DNA of 64,000 bases from Actinosynnema sp040640215. Lineage in GTDB: Bacteria > Actinomycetota > Actinomycetes > Mycobacteriales > Pseudonocardiaceae. The stretch lies in NCBI RefSeq assembly GCF_040640215.1, contig NZ_JBFABG010000002.1, positions 124,001-188,000 on the forward strand, in the 5' to 3' direction. Below the pieces are notes generated by a model. The model saw only the letters and a program-made list of their open reading frames with translations. It was not told the origin of the DNA and did not search any database. This document shows, one piece after another, positions 54,729 to 63,046 of this stretch (the stretch's first letter is position 1; the number at the start of each line of letters is the position of its first letter). A program made the position numbers and the translations under genes.

Positions 54729-55265
54729 GTGAACCAGCCGTGGCCACCAGGCCGACCGTACGGGCAGCAGCAGCCGGACCAGCCGTACCCCGGGCAGCCC
54801 GGCCACGGTCCGCCGCAGCGGCAGAGCGGTGTGGCGGCCGTCGTGGCCGCGCTGCTGTTCCTGCCGGCCGCGATCTTCACCTTCATCGCGGCGTTCGCCT
54901 CGTGGGACGGCACGCCGGGGTCCGCGCACCTGTTCATCTCCTTGCTGGGCTTGGCGTTCTCCCACGGCATCACCGGGAACGCGGACTTCGCCATCACGCT
55001 GTCGACGGTCGTCGCGCCGCTGGTGCTGGTGCTCGCGCTGCTGTTGGCGATCCGCCTCCCGGCGGTGCGCTGGGTGCCGGCGGCCCTCGGCGCGCTGTGC
55101 GCCGGCTACTACGCGTACGCGACGATCAGGCTGCTCGACGGGTCCGGCGGCTACCTGCTCCTGCCGATCGTCGCGCTGCTGCTGTGGCTGGTGCCCGCGT
55201 TCGTCGCCGCGCTGCCCCCGGTGGGGCGGGCGATCCGCACGTTCCCGCCGCAGCGGCGGCGCTGA
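54729..55265 (+). CDS. small membrane protein with Pro/Gln-rich N-terminus
   Basis: 178 residues. The first 33 residues are Pro/Gly/Gln-rich (NQPWPPGRPYGQQQPDQPYP) and probably disordered and cytoplasmic. Four membrane helices follow at about 35-57, 86-106, 110-128 and 140-160. No known family is recognised. GTG start with GAGGGGC upstream. It is downstream of the BpsA-like gene by 73 bases and converges with the GGDEF/EAL gene, with only four bases between. Confidence 0.75.
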   Translation: MNQPWPPGRPYGQQQPDQPYPGQPGHGPPQRQSGVAAVVAALLFLPAAIFTFIAAFASWDGTPGSAHLFISLLGLAFSHGITGNADFAITLSTVVAPLVLVLALLLAIRLPAVRWVPAALGALCAGYYAYATIRLLDGSGGYLLLPIVALLLWLVPAFVAALPPVGRAIRTFPPQRRR

Positions 55266-55269
55266 GCGG

Positions 55270-58200
55270 TCAGCCCGCTTTGGGGATGTGCAACGGGCCG
55301 AGCGCGAGCACGGCCCGGAACTCCTTCGGCGGCACCGGTCGGGAGAACAGCCAGCCCTGGTAGGCGTCCACGCCGACGCCGCGCAGCACGTGGAACTGGG
55401 TCGCGGTCTCGACGCCCTCGGCGACGCACTTGCGGCCCATCGCCCGCGCCATGTCCACGACCGCCCGCGCGACCGCGAAGTCCGACGAGTCGTTGCCGAC
55501 CCCGGAGACGAACCGGCGGTCGACCTTGATGATCTGCGCGGGCAGGTCCTTCAACCGCGCCAGCGACGAGTAGCCGGTGCCGAAGTCGTCGACGGCGAAC
55601 CGGATGCCGCGCGCCACCAGCTCGTCCATCGACTGGCGCACCCGCGAGGGCAGGTCCACCAGCGCGGTCTCCACCAGCTCCAGCACCACCCGGTCCCACG
55701 GGATGCCGGCCTCGGCGATGGCGTCGGCCACGATGTCGACGAACTCCGGGTCGCCCGGCACCAGGCCGGCCAGGTTCACCGCGACCGACACCGGCAGCCC
55801 GTTCGGCGCGGGCCACGTCGAGGCCTCCTTCAACGCCGTGCGCAGCACCCACCGGTCCAGCTCGCGCAACAGGTCGCCCTGCTCGGCGACGGGCAGGAAG
55901 ATGTCCGGCGGCAGCAGACCGCGATCCGGGTGCGGCCAGCGCACCAGCGCCTCGGCCGTCTGCACCGCGCCGTCCACGCCCACCACGGGCTGGAAGTGCA
56001 GGGCCAGGCCGTCGTGCGCCAGCGCGTCCCGGAGCTGGCCCTCCAGGTGCACCTGCCGGTCGGCCGAGGCGATCAGCGCCGCCGAGGCCAGCGACACCCG
56101 GCCCGCGCCCGCCCGCTTCGCCTCGAACATCGCCGCGTCGGCGAACCGCAGCAGGTCGTTGCCGGTGGCGCGGGACCCGTTGGGCACCGCCGCGCCGATC
56201 GACGCGGAGACCCGGACGAGCTGCCCGTGCACCGGGACGGCCGTGCGCAGCAGGCCCGCGACCTTGGTGGCCAGCGCGTCCACGCCGCCGACCAGGTCGA
56301 GGTTCTCGCAGATGATCACGTACTCGTCGCCGGACAGGCGGGCCGCCGTGCAGCCCTCGGGCAAGCCGCCCTCCAACCGCCGGGCCAGCGCCACCAGCAG
56401 CTCGTCGCCCGCGTCGTGGCCCAGCGAGTCGTTGACCCGCTTGAAGTTGTCGATGTCGCAGAACAGCACGGCCACCCGCGAGCGGTCGTCGGAGTCCAGC
56501 AGGGTCGCCAGCATCTCCTTGACCAGCGCCCGGTTCGGCAGCCCGGTCAGCTCGTCGTGCGTGGCCTGGTGGCGCAGCGCCTCGGACGCCCGGCGGCGCT
56601 CGGTGATGTCCTGGAACACGGTCAGCCAGAACCGGCGGCCGTCGTCCTGCACGGACAGCGCGATGTGCAGCTCGCAGTAGACCCGCTCACCGTCGGGGCG
56701 CACCAGTATCCGCTGCGGGATCTTGTGCACGCGGTCCGCGCCGTTCTGGGTCATCCGGCTCACCGAGTCGAGCCGGTTCTCCTTGTCCTCCGGGTGGGTG
56801 AGCTGCTCGGCGGTCATCCCGCGCAACTGCTCCAGGTCGATGCCGAGCAGGTCGCACAGCGCGTCGTTGGCGTCCACCAGGCGCTCGGTCTCGTCGAACA
56901 GGCCGATGCCGACGGGCGTCAGCGACACCAGGTCGGCGAAGCGCTGGCTGGACCTCTTCATCCGGGTCTCGGCGGCGCGCTGCTCGGTGACGTCCTGCGC
57001 GGTGCCGACCGCGAGCGGGCGGCCGTCCGGGCCCCGCACGACCACGCCGTGGCTGCGGAACACCCGGAGCTTGCCGTCGCGGCGCAGGATGCGGTGCTCG
57101 AACTGCACCGGCACCTCGTCGGCGGCCAGTTGCTGCCACAGGTCGTCCACCCAGCCCCGGTCCTCGGGGTGCACCAGGTCGAGGTAGGTCTGGTAGCGGG
57201 TGCGCTCGTCGCGCGGCACGCCGAACAGGTCGGCCAGCATGTCCGACCACACCACGTCGCCGGTCTCGAAGTCCCACTCCCACACGCCGAGCTGGGCGGC
57301 GCGCTGCGCGTCGGCCAGCCGCCGCCGGTCGTCGCGGAGCTGGAGCTCCAGCGCGCGGGCCTCGGTGACGTCCTGGATGGTGCCGTGGATGCGGTGCAGC
57401 TCGCCGCGCTCGAACTCCGGGCGCACCCGGCAGATGTAGACGCGGTCGCCGAACTCGCTGCGCACCTCCACCTCGAAGGTCTCCTCCTCCGCGGCCTTGA
57501 GCAGCCGCCGGCGCAGGGCCTCCAGCGCGGTCCGGTCGTCCGGGTGCACGCCGGAGAGCACGTCGCCGTCCGGCGCGATGCCGAGGTCGGCGTACATCTC
57601 CAGGAGCACCTCGCTGCGGTGCACGGCCTTGGTCGGCACCTCGTAGCTCCAGCTACCGATGCGCGCGATGCGCTGCGCCTCCAGCAGCCGGGCGCGCTCG
57701 GTCTCCAGGGCGCGGTCGGACCGCCACTGCGCGGAGATGTCGCGGATGTAGCCGGTGATGAACTGGGTCCGTCCGTCGGCTCTCAGCTTCGCCTCGGCGA
57801 CGCCCCTGATCCAGCGCAGCTCGCCGCTGGGCAGGATGATCCGGTAGACGATGTCGATCGGGTTGCCGTCGAGCTCCCGGTTGGCCCAGTAGCTGGCCAC
57901 CATGTCGTGGTCGTCGGGGTGGACCAGGTCCAGCACGGCCTGCGCGCCCGGCACCACCTCGCCGGGGCGGACGCCCATCATCTCGTAGTGCGACTCGGAC
58001 CAGACCGTGGCACCGGTCGTCGGGTCGTACTCCCACGAGCCGATCTGGGCGACGCGCTGCACGGTGCGCAACCGGCGCTGTTCGTCGCGCAAGTCGTCGG
58101 CGGCCCTGGCCAGGTCCGACACGTCGACCAAGAGGACGGCGTGCAGACCGGTGCCCGGGACCTGGGTGCGCACCACGCGGACCGGGAGCAGACCGCCGTC

Positions 58201-58449
58201 CACTTGACGCAACCGCAAATCAGCGGGTTCACCGATGAGCAGTTCGCTTAATGCGCGGCCCACCAGCTCATCGGGGGAATGCGCTTTCGCGAGTTCCGCG
58301 ACGGCGGCGTTCGCCCGCATGACGACGCCTTTGAGGTCGCACAGCAGCGAGGGTCCCTCGGGAAGCGGAACACCGTCCAGCGCAACGGGTGTCCCCGCAG
58401 GTCGCGCAGGGTCGAGCACCACTGGAGCGCGGCCAACCCGCTTGGGCAC
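55270..58449 (-). CDS. multi-PAS diguanylate cyclase/phosphodiesterase (GGDEF-EAL)
   Basis: 1059 residues from the GTG at 58447-58449, chosen for the AAGGTGG site just upstream. Five PAS units are readable, four of them with WxYD/WEYD/WEWD-type cores and PAC ends (about 25-120, 125-260, 265-385, 390-515, 520-625). Then comes a GGDEF domain with RLSGDEYVIICE in place of GGDEF, and an EAL domain with AEALVRWPHPDRG, ELVETALV, DDFGTGYSS and AEGVET, all catalytic positions intact. No membrane helix, so it is a cytosolic c-di-GMP enzyme. The phosphodiesterase looks active; the cyclase is likely but has the SGDEY variant. Confidence 0.93.
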   Translation of the reverse strand: MPKRVGRAPVVLDPARPAGTPVALDGVPLPEGPSLLCDLKGVVMRANAAVAELAKAHSPDELVGRALSELLIGEPADLRLRQVDGGLLPVRVVRTQVPGTGLHAVLLVDVSDLARAADDLRDEQRRLRTVQRVAQIGSWEYDPTTGATVWSESHYEMMGVRPGEVVPGAQAVLDLVHPDDHDMVASYWANRELDGNPIDIVYRIILPSGELRWIRGVAEAKLRADGRTQFITGYIRDISAQWRSDRALETERARLLEAQRIARIGSWSYEVPTKAVHRSEVLLEMYADLGIAPDGDVLSGVHPDDRTALEALRRRLLKAAEEETFEVEVRSEFGDRVYICRVRPEFERGELHRIHGTIQDVTEARALELQLRDDRRRLADAQRAAQLGVWEWDFETGDVVWSDMLADLFGVPRDERTRYQTYLDLVHPEDRGWVDDLWQQLAADEVPVQFEHRILRRDGKLRVFRSHGVVVRGPDGRPLAVGTAQDVTEQRAAETRMKRSSQRFADLVSLTPVGIGLFDETERLVDANDALCDLLGIDLEQLRGMTAEQLTHPEDKENRLDSVSRMTQNGADRVHKIPQRILVRPDGERVYCELHIALSVQDDGRRFWLTVFQDITERRRASEALRHQATHDELTGLPNRALVKEMLATLLDSDDRSRVAVLFCDIDNFKRVNDSLGHDAGDELLVALARRLEGGLPEGCTAARLSGDEYVIICENLDLVGGVDALATKVAGLLRTAVPVHGQLVRVSASIGAAVPNGSRATGNDLLRFADAAMFEAKRAGAGRVSLASAALIASADRQVHLEGQLRDALAHDGLALHFQPVVGVDGAVQTAEALVRWPHPDRGLLPPDIFLPVAEQGDLLRELDRWVLRTALKEASTWPAPNGLPVSVAVNLAGLVPGDPEFVDIVADAIAEAGIPWDRVVLELVETALVDLPSRVRQSMDELVARGIRFAVDDFGTGYSSLARLKDLPAQIIKVDRRFVSGVGNDSSDFAVARAVVDMARAMGRKCVAEGVETATQFHVLRGVGVDAYQGWLFSRPVPPKEFRAVLALGPLHIPKAG

Positions 58450-58673
58450 GGTCCCACCTTCCCGTGTTACGGCAGGGATGAACCGGCCCGACCGCACCCG
58501 TATACGGCGTCCTTCTCCACGGGCAATATTCACCCGAGGAGAGGGACCGTATCGCTTCGGAGCGTCAACGCCCACCCCTCTTCGGGCTAACGAAACAAGT
58601 CACGCGTGGTTTCGGTGGTCCGACGAGCCGAGTGGACGGATGCGGCCGGAGGTCTCCCAACTCCGACTGGGGG

Positions 58674-59858
58674 TCAGGCTACTCCGTCCTGCCGAGCTGC
58701 CAAGGCCACGGCGGCGGCGACTTCGGGTCCGACGCGCGGGTCGAGGGCGCTGGGCACGATCCGGTCGACCGCGAGGTCGTCGGCGGCCACCGCGGCGATG
58801 GCGTCGGCCGCCGCCAGCTTCATGTTCTCGGTGATCCGCCGCGCGCCGGCGTCCAGCGCGCCCCGGAAGATGCCCGGGAACGCGAGCACGTTGTTGATCT
58901 GGTTGGGGAAGTCGCTGCGCCCGGTGGCCACGACCGCCGCGTGCCGGCCGGCCACCTCCGGGTGCACCTCGGGGTCCGGGTTGGAGAGCGCGAACACGAC
59001 CGAGTCCCGGGCCATGCCCGCGACCAGCTCCTCCTCCACCGTCGCGGAGGACACGCCGACGAACACGTCCGCGCCCCGGAGCGCCTCGGCGATCCCGCCG
59101 CGCAGCCCGCTGCCGTTGGTGACCGCCGCCAGCGCGGCCTTCACCGGGTTGAGCCCGCCCCGGTCCGCGTGCACGATGCCCCGCGAGTCGACCAGGGTCA
59201 CCTCGCCGATGCCCGCGGCGAGCAGGATGCGCGCACACGCGACACCCGCCGCGCCCACGCCGGAGACGACCACGCGCTGGCTCGCGATGTCCTTGCCCAG
59301 CACGGCGTTCGCGCCGCGCAGCGCGGCCAGCACGACGACCGCCGTGCCGTGCTGGTCGTCGTGCATGACCGGCACGTCGAGCGCCTCGATCAGCTTCTCC
59401 TCCAGCTCGAAGCAGCGCGGCGCGGACACGTCCTCCAGGTTGACCGCGCCGAACGACGGGCGCAGCCGGACCAGGGTCTCCACGATCTCGTCCACGTCGG
59501 TGGTGTCCAGCACGAGCGGGATCGAGTCCAGTCCGCCGAAGGTCTTGAACAGCGCGGCCTTGCCCTCCATGACCGGCAGCGACGCGCGCGGACCGATGTC
59601 GCCCAGCCCGAGCACGGCGGTCCCGTCGCTGACCACGGCCACCAGGCGGTGCGCCCAGGTGTACTTGGCGGCGAGCGAGGCGTCGTCGGCGATGGCCCGG
59701 CTGACCCGCGCCACGCCCGGCGTGTACGCGATGGAGAGCGCGCGCGGGTCGGCGAGGGACGCGGTGGCCGCGATGCCCAGCTTGCCGCCCTCGTGGGCGC
59801 GGAAGATCTCCTCGTCGGTCAACTCGGAGGTGATGGGCTGGTCGTTCAGAGCGGTCAC
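58674..59858 (-). CDS. NAD(P)-dependent malic enzyme
   Basis: 394 residues, the short bacterial malic enzyme. It decarboxylates malate to pyruvate. Marks: ALSIAYTPGVARV near residue 45 (catalytic Tyr), VLGLGDIGPRASLPVMEGKA with the catalytic Lys, VPVMHDDQHGTAVV with metal ligands, and the Rossmann VVVSGVGAAGVACARILL. The GTG at 59856-59858 has AGGAGG ten bases upstream; a longer frame to 59993 is rejected. Cofactor preference cannot be read reliably. Confidence 0.94.
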   Translation of the reverse strand: MTALNDQPITSELTDEEIFRAHEGGKLGIAATASLADPRALSIAYTPGVARVSRAIADDASLAAKYTWAHRLVAVVSDGTAVLGLGDIGPRASLPVMEGKAALFKTFGGLDSIPLVLDTTDVDEIVETLVRLRPSFGAVNLEDVSAPRCFELEEKLIEALDVPVMHDDQHGTAVVVLAALRGANAVLGKDIASQRVVVSGVGAAGVACARILLAAGIGEVTLVDSRGIVHADRGGLNPVKAALAAVTNGSGLRGGIAEALRGADVFVGVSSATVEEELVAGMARDSVVFALSNPDPEVHPEVAGRHAAVVATGRSDFPNQINNVLAFPGIFRGALDAGARRITENMKLAAADAIAAVAADDLAVDRIVPSALDPRVGPEVAAAVALAARQDGVA

Positions 59859-60083
59859 TGGGGAGTCCTCCTGCGGTGCGCGAGTGCTTCGGCGCACCGG
59901 GACCGACGTTGTCACGCGGGTCCGCGGGGGCCTCTCAGCGGGGCGTCCGCGCGATCGGCGCGGCGTCCCTGGGTGCGGTGTGCGGGCCAGCATGACAGCG
60001 TTCGGGAGTGGTGTCTGCGGTGGGGATCACATTCTTTCCGCAGGTCAGAGCGGGTTTCCCAGAACGTACGTCCGGTTTTCTGC

Positions 60084-60097
60084 ACCGACCGGTCGGT
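60084..60097 (+). promoter_or_regulatory. perfect palindrome before the epimerase gene
   Basis: ACCGACCGGTCGGT is a perfect 14-bp palindrome 49 bases upstream of the epimerase start. It is of a type often bound by TetR-family dimers. The rest of the 59859-60146 gap is A/T-richer than the genes and holds promoters for both divergent genes. Confidence 0.45.
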
Positions 60098-60146
60098 TTC
60101 CGCAGGCAGGATCGGTCAAGAGTGAACTGGACATAGGGTGTGCGCC

Positions 60147-60740
60147 ATGAAGGCACGCGAGCTGAAAATTCCCGGGGCGTTCGAGTTCATCCCACCGGTG
60201 TTCCCCGACGACCGGGGACTGTTCGTGGCCCCGTTCCAAGAGGACGTGTTCACCGCGGCCGTCGGGCACGGCCTACGGGTCGCCCAGACCAACCACAGCA
60301 GGTCGAGACGCGGGGTGATCCGCGGCGTGCACTACGCGGACGTGCCACCCGGCCAGGCCAAGTACGTGCACTGCCCGCGCGGGCGGCTGCTCGACGTCGT
60401 GGTCGACATCCGGGTGGGGTCGCCGACGTTCGGCGCGTGGGACGCCGTGGAGCTGTCGGAGGAGGCTTTCAACTCGGTGTACGTGCCCGAGGGCATCGGC
60501 CACGCGCTGATGGCGCTGGAGGACGACTCGGTCACCTCGTACCTGTGCACCGAGGGCTACAACCCGAAGGCGGAACGCGGTCTCACCCCGTTGGGGCTGG
60601 GCCTGCCGTGGCCGGCGGACGTCGAGCCGGTGCTGTCGCCGAAGGACGCCGAGGCCCCGACGCTGGAGGAGGCGCGCGACGCGGGCCTGCTGCCGTCGTA
60701 CGCGGAGTGCGTGGCCTGGTACGCGAAGGCGCGGGGTTAG
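60147..60740 (+). CDS. dTDP-4-dehydro-6-deoxysugar 3,5- (or 5-) epimerase
   Basis: 197 residues, RmlC-like cupin. Visible: FPDDRGLFVAPFQED, the catalytic His62 in GVIRGVHYADVPPGQAKYVHCPRGR, SVYVPEGIGHALMAL and the SYLCTEGYNPKAERG block. The residue before the conserved Tyr is Gly rather than the Tyr common in RmlC, as in some secondary-metabolism epimerases such as EvaD. No other deoxysugar gene is in the window, so whether it serves cell-wall rhamnose or a natural product is open. The ATG at 60147 is used; a GTG three codons earlier is possible. Confidence 0.9.
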   Translation: MKARELKIPGAFEFIPPVFPDDRGLFVAPFQEDVFTAAVGHGLRVAQTNHSRSRRGVIRGVHYADVPPGQAKYVHCPRGRLLDVVVDIRVGSPTFGAWDAVELSEEAFNSVYVPEGIGHALMALEDDSVTSYLCTEGYNPKAERGLTPLGLGLPWPADVEPVLSPKDAEAPTLEEARDAGLLPSYAECVAWYAKARG

Positions 60741-61403
60741 TGCCTGCCCGGTGATCGCATGAGGTGTGACGCGAGTAGCAGAGTCCTTTGTGGACGGCCT
60801 TTTGAACTGGCCATGCGGATTAACCGCATTGCTTCTCCGCCGGGGGTGGGCGGGTGGCCGAAGGTCGGCCCCCGCCCGCTCGCCCGAGCGGCTCCGGGTG
60901 CCCACCGACCTCGAAGCGGGCCTGGGACTGCGCCAACACGAGCGCGCGGAGTCGACTCGCCTTCGACCCGAACTGCTGGACGTCGACACTCCAGTACGAC
61001 AATGGAATGCACGCCTGCGACATTTCTTCGCCTCCGCGTTCTTGCATCAGGCGAGCCAAATTTAGAGGCGATTGCCAAGTGGCCGGGTCGACGGCATCTG
61101 ATTCCGCCGCAGTGGGCATCACCCCGACGAAAGTCGACGAAGCGGCGGGTCAACCCGCCCTGGACGGGCCGCCGCCCGCGACGGCGACTGCTGCCTGACG
61201 GGCGCAGGACGGCCGCACGACGGCCCCGCGCTCGCATACGGCCAAATGGCCGAACGGGACCGATCGGCACCGCCAGGTTCCGGAATTCACCGCCCGATCG
61301 GCCGGGAACATTCGAAGTCCGCGCTTGTTCAGATTGAAGAAACCACTGCTATTCTGGAATACCGGGTCTTCGGATCGTGCATTATTGCGGAGAGGTCGCC
61401 GTC
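60741..61403. other. 663-base gap between epimerase and ROK genes, with possible small minus-strand ORF
   Basis: The composition here is less GC-rich and no clear plus-strand gene is present. Three things are visible. A palindrome ATGCGG-N5-CCGCAT lies at 60813-60829. A minus-strand ORF of 67 codons at 61023-60820 has GGAGG seven bases before its ATG and about 80 percent G/C at third positions; its product starts MSQACIPLSYWSVDVQQFGS and resembles nothing I know. The ROK promoter region near 61330-61370 contains TATTCTGGAATA. A degraded gene is also possible. Confidence 0.4.
61350..61361 (+). promoter_or_regulatory. inverted repeat TATTC-N2-GAATA upstream of the ROK gene
   Basis: Perfect five-base arms 43-54 bases before the ROK start, overlapping a plausible -10 region. 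ROK repressors often bind A/T-rich inverted repeats at their own promoters, so autoregulation is plausible. Confidence 0.4.
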
Positions 61404-62594
61404 ATGCGAGAAGCGCGTGAACTGCTGGACGTCCCCGCCCAGGGTCGCGAGTGGAACCGCCGGCGGTTGATCATCGAGATCATGGTCAAGTCCGACCGGC
61501 AGTCGCAGTTGTCCCGGCGGACCGGGTTGTCCGGCGGCCAGGTGTCGCAGACCATCCAGGACCTCACCCAGGAGGGCGTCGTCGAGGTCGACGCACCGGG
61601 TGGCGGCCGGGCCAAGGGGAAGGTGCGGCTGAGCCGGATGCGGGGCGTGGCGGTCGGGGTCGACCTCGGCTTCAACCACACCTCGGTGGTCGCCCGGCCG
61701 GTCGGCGAGCCGCACGACCGGATCGTGGTGAAGCGCGACGACTTCGGCGCGAACGCCGGTATCCGGCGGCTCCTGCCGAACGTGCTCCGCCTCGTCCGCG
61801 AGGCCGTCGAGGACACCAACCAGGGCATGTCCGACGTCGTGTCGGCGGGCCTGGGCGTGCCGCGCATGGTCGACCCGCGCACCGGCCGCTTCGCCACGCC
61901 CGTGCTGCCGCCGTGGGAACCCGAGGACGACCCGGCCGGCGAGCTGACCGCCGAACTCGGCGTGCCGGTGGTGATGGACAACGACGCCAACCTCGGCGCG
62001 CTGGCCGAGCAGACCTACACGTCCGAGGAAGCCGTGGAGCACGTCGTGTACGTGAAGGCGTCCACCGGCGTGGGCATCGGCATCGTCGTGGGGTCGAACC
62101 TGGTGCGCGGGCAGCGCGGGATGGCCGGCGAGATCGGGCACCTGACCATCGAGCCGAACGGCCGGATGTGCCTGTGCGGCGGGCGCGGCTGCCTGGACAC
62201 GGTGATCGGCGCGGAAGCGCTGCTGGACCAGGTCAAGCAGTCCCGGCGCGGCACGAACCGGGACGTGCCCGCCACCCTCACCGAACTCGTGCTCAAGGCG
62301 CACAACGAGGACGCGGTGTGCAAGCGGGTGTTGCAGGACGCGGGCCGGGCGCTGGGGTTCGCCCTCGCGCAGCTCTGCAACCTGATCAACCCCCACCGGA
62401 TCGTCATCGGCGGGGAGCTGGCCGAGGCCCGGTCCCTGCTGCTCGAACCCTGCGGCCAGGAGCTCGCGCGGTTCGCGCTGTCCGGCTCGGTCGCGCCGGG
62501 GGCCGACTTCGAACTGCGCACCAGCACGCTGAGCCCGCACACCGAGGCCCAGGGCGCGCTCATCCTCGGGCTCCGGTCCCGATCGTCGAAATGA
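61404..62594 (+). CDS. ROK-family transcriptional regulator
   Basis: 396 residues from the ATG at 61404 (GGAGAGG eight bases upstream). An N-terminal winged helix (about 18-65; QSQLSRRTGLSGGQVSQTIQDL) precedes a sugar-kinase-like domain with VGVDLGFNHTSV, DNDANLGAL, the ROK signature region and the zinc site GHLTIEPNGRMCLCGGRGCLD. The ATP-loop DxGxT is not intact (DLGFN), as in many ROK repressors that bind sugars without phosphorylating them. It lies directly before the lasso peptide genes, separated by 256 bases with a small hairpin, and may control them or be unrelated. Confidence 0.92.
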   Translation: MREARELLDVPAQGREWNRRRLIIEIMVKSDRQSQLSRRTGLSGGQVSQTIQDLTQEGVVEVDAPGGGRAKGKVRLSRMRGVAVGVDLGFNHTSVVARPVGEPHDRIVVKRDDFGANAGIRRLLPNVLRLVREAVEDTNQGMSDVVSAGLGVPRMVDPRTGRFATPVLPPWEPEDDPAGELTAELGVPVVMDNDANLGALAEQTYTSEEAVEHVVYVKASTGVGIGIVVGSNLVRGQRGMAGEIGHLTIEPNGRMCLCGGRGCLDTVIGAEALLDQVKQSRRGTNRDVPATLTELVLKAHNEDAVCKRVLQDAGRALGFALAQLCNLINPHRIVIGGELAEARSLLLEPCGQELARFALSGSVAPGADFELRTSTLSPHTEAQGALILGLRSRSSK

Positions 62595-62693
62595 ACTCCG
62601 GACGACCACCGGAAGGCACTCCGCGTTCAATTCGAGGAACCCGGTCCATTGATTCCGGGAATCCGGACCAACACCCGATCGAGTTACCCGGCC

Positions 62694-62710
62694 ACCCTCC
62701 ACCGGAGGGT
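62694..62710. terminator. small hairpin between ROK and lasso precursor
   Basis: ACCCTCC-ACC-GGAGGGT, a perfect seven-base stem 100 bases after the ROK stop and about 140 before the precursor start. It may be a weak terminator or attenuator. A possible -10 (GATAGGCT) is near 62767; otherwise this gap is plain. Confidence 0.4.
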
Positions 62711-62850
62711 CCGCGGGCGGTTCACCGCGACGTCACCCGCTGCTGGCTCGCGGACATTTCGATGGGATAGGCTGCCGCTCCCGACACGAACTCCGCTCAC
62801 CGACCCAGGCCCCGCACGGCCGTCGGCCGCAGCCAGATCGAAGGCACGCC

Positions 62851-63042
62851 ATGGACTCCAGGCACGGAACTCGCGCGCAGGCACCCGACGACGATTTCGC
62901 GGCGGGCCCGAATTCACCGGCCCACCAGCGGGAAACGCCCTACGAACCTCCGGTTCTGATCGACTTCGGCGATGTCCGGAAGGTGACGCTGGGCAGTTCC
63001 TCCAGCGGCAACGCGGACGCGAATTCCCAGTACTACTGGTAG
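62851..63042 (+). CDS. lasso peptide precursor
   Basis: 63 residues, ATG with GAAGG upstream. The leader (1-47) carries the recognition motif YEPPVL (Tyr31, Pro34, Leu36), then Gly40 and Thr46 at position -2 from the cleavage site, all standard for actinobacterial lasso peptides recognised by a RiPP recognition element. The predicted core is GSSSSGNADANSQYYW (48-63). Gly1 and Asp9 (residue 56) would form a nine-residue macrolactam, leaving a seven-residue tail with Tyr, Tyr and Trp as plugs. With no core cysteine it would be class II. I do not recognise this core. The cyclase gene follows at once; B1/B2 and export genes should lie beyond the window. Confidence 0.92.
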   Translation: MDSRHGTRAQAPDDDFAAGPNSPAHQRETPYEPPVLIDFGDVRKVTLGSSSSGNADANSQYYW

Positions 63043-63046
63043 CGCG

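Noticed and set aside
60766..61065. Plus-strand 99-codon frame in the gap before the ROK gene
   Set aside because: Poor codon bias and no start signal; the opposite-strand ORF is the better, though still weak, candidate.
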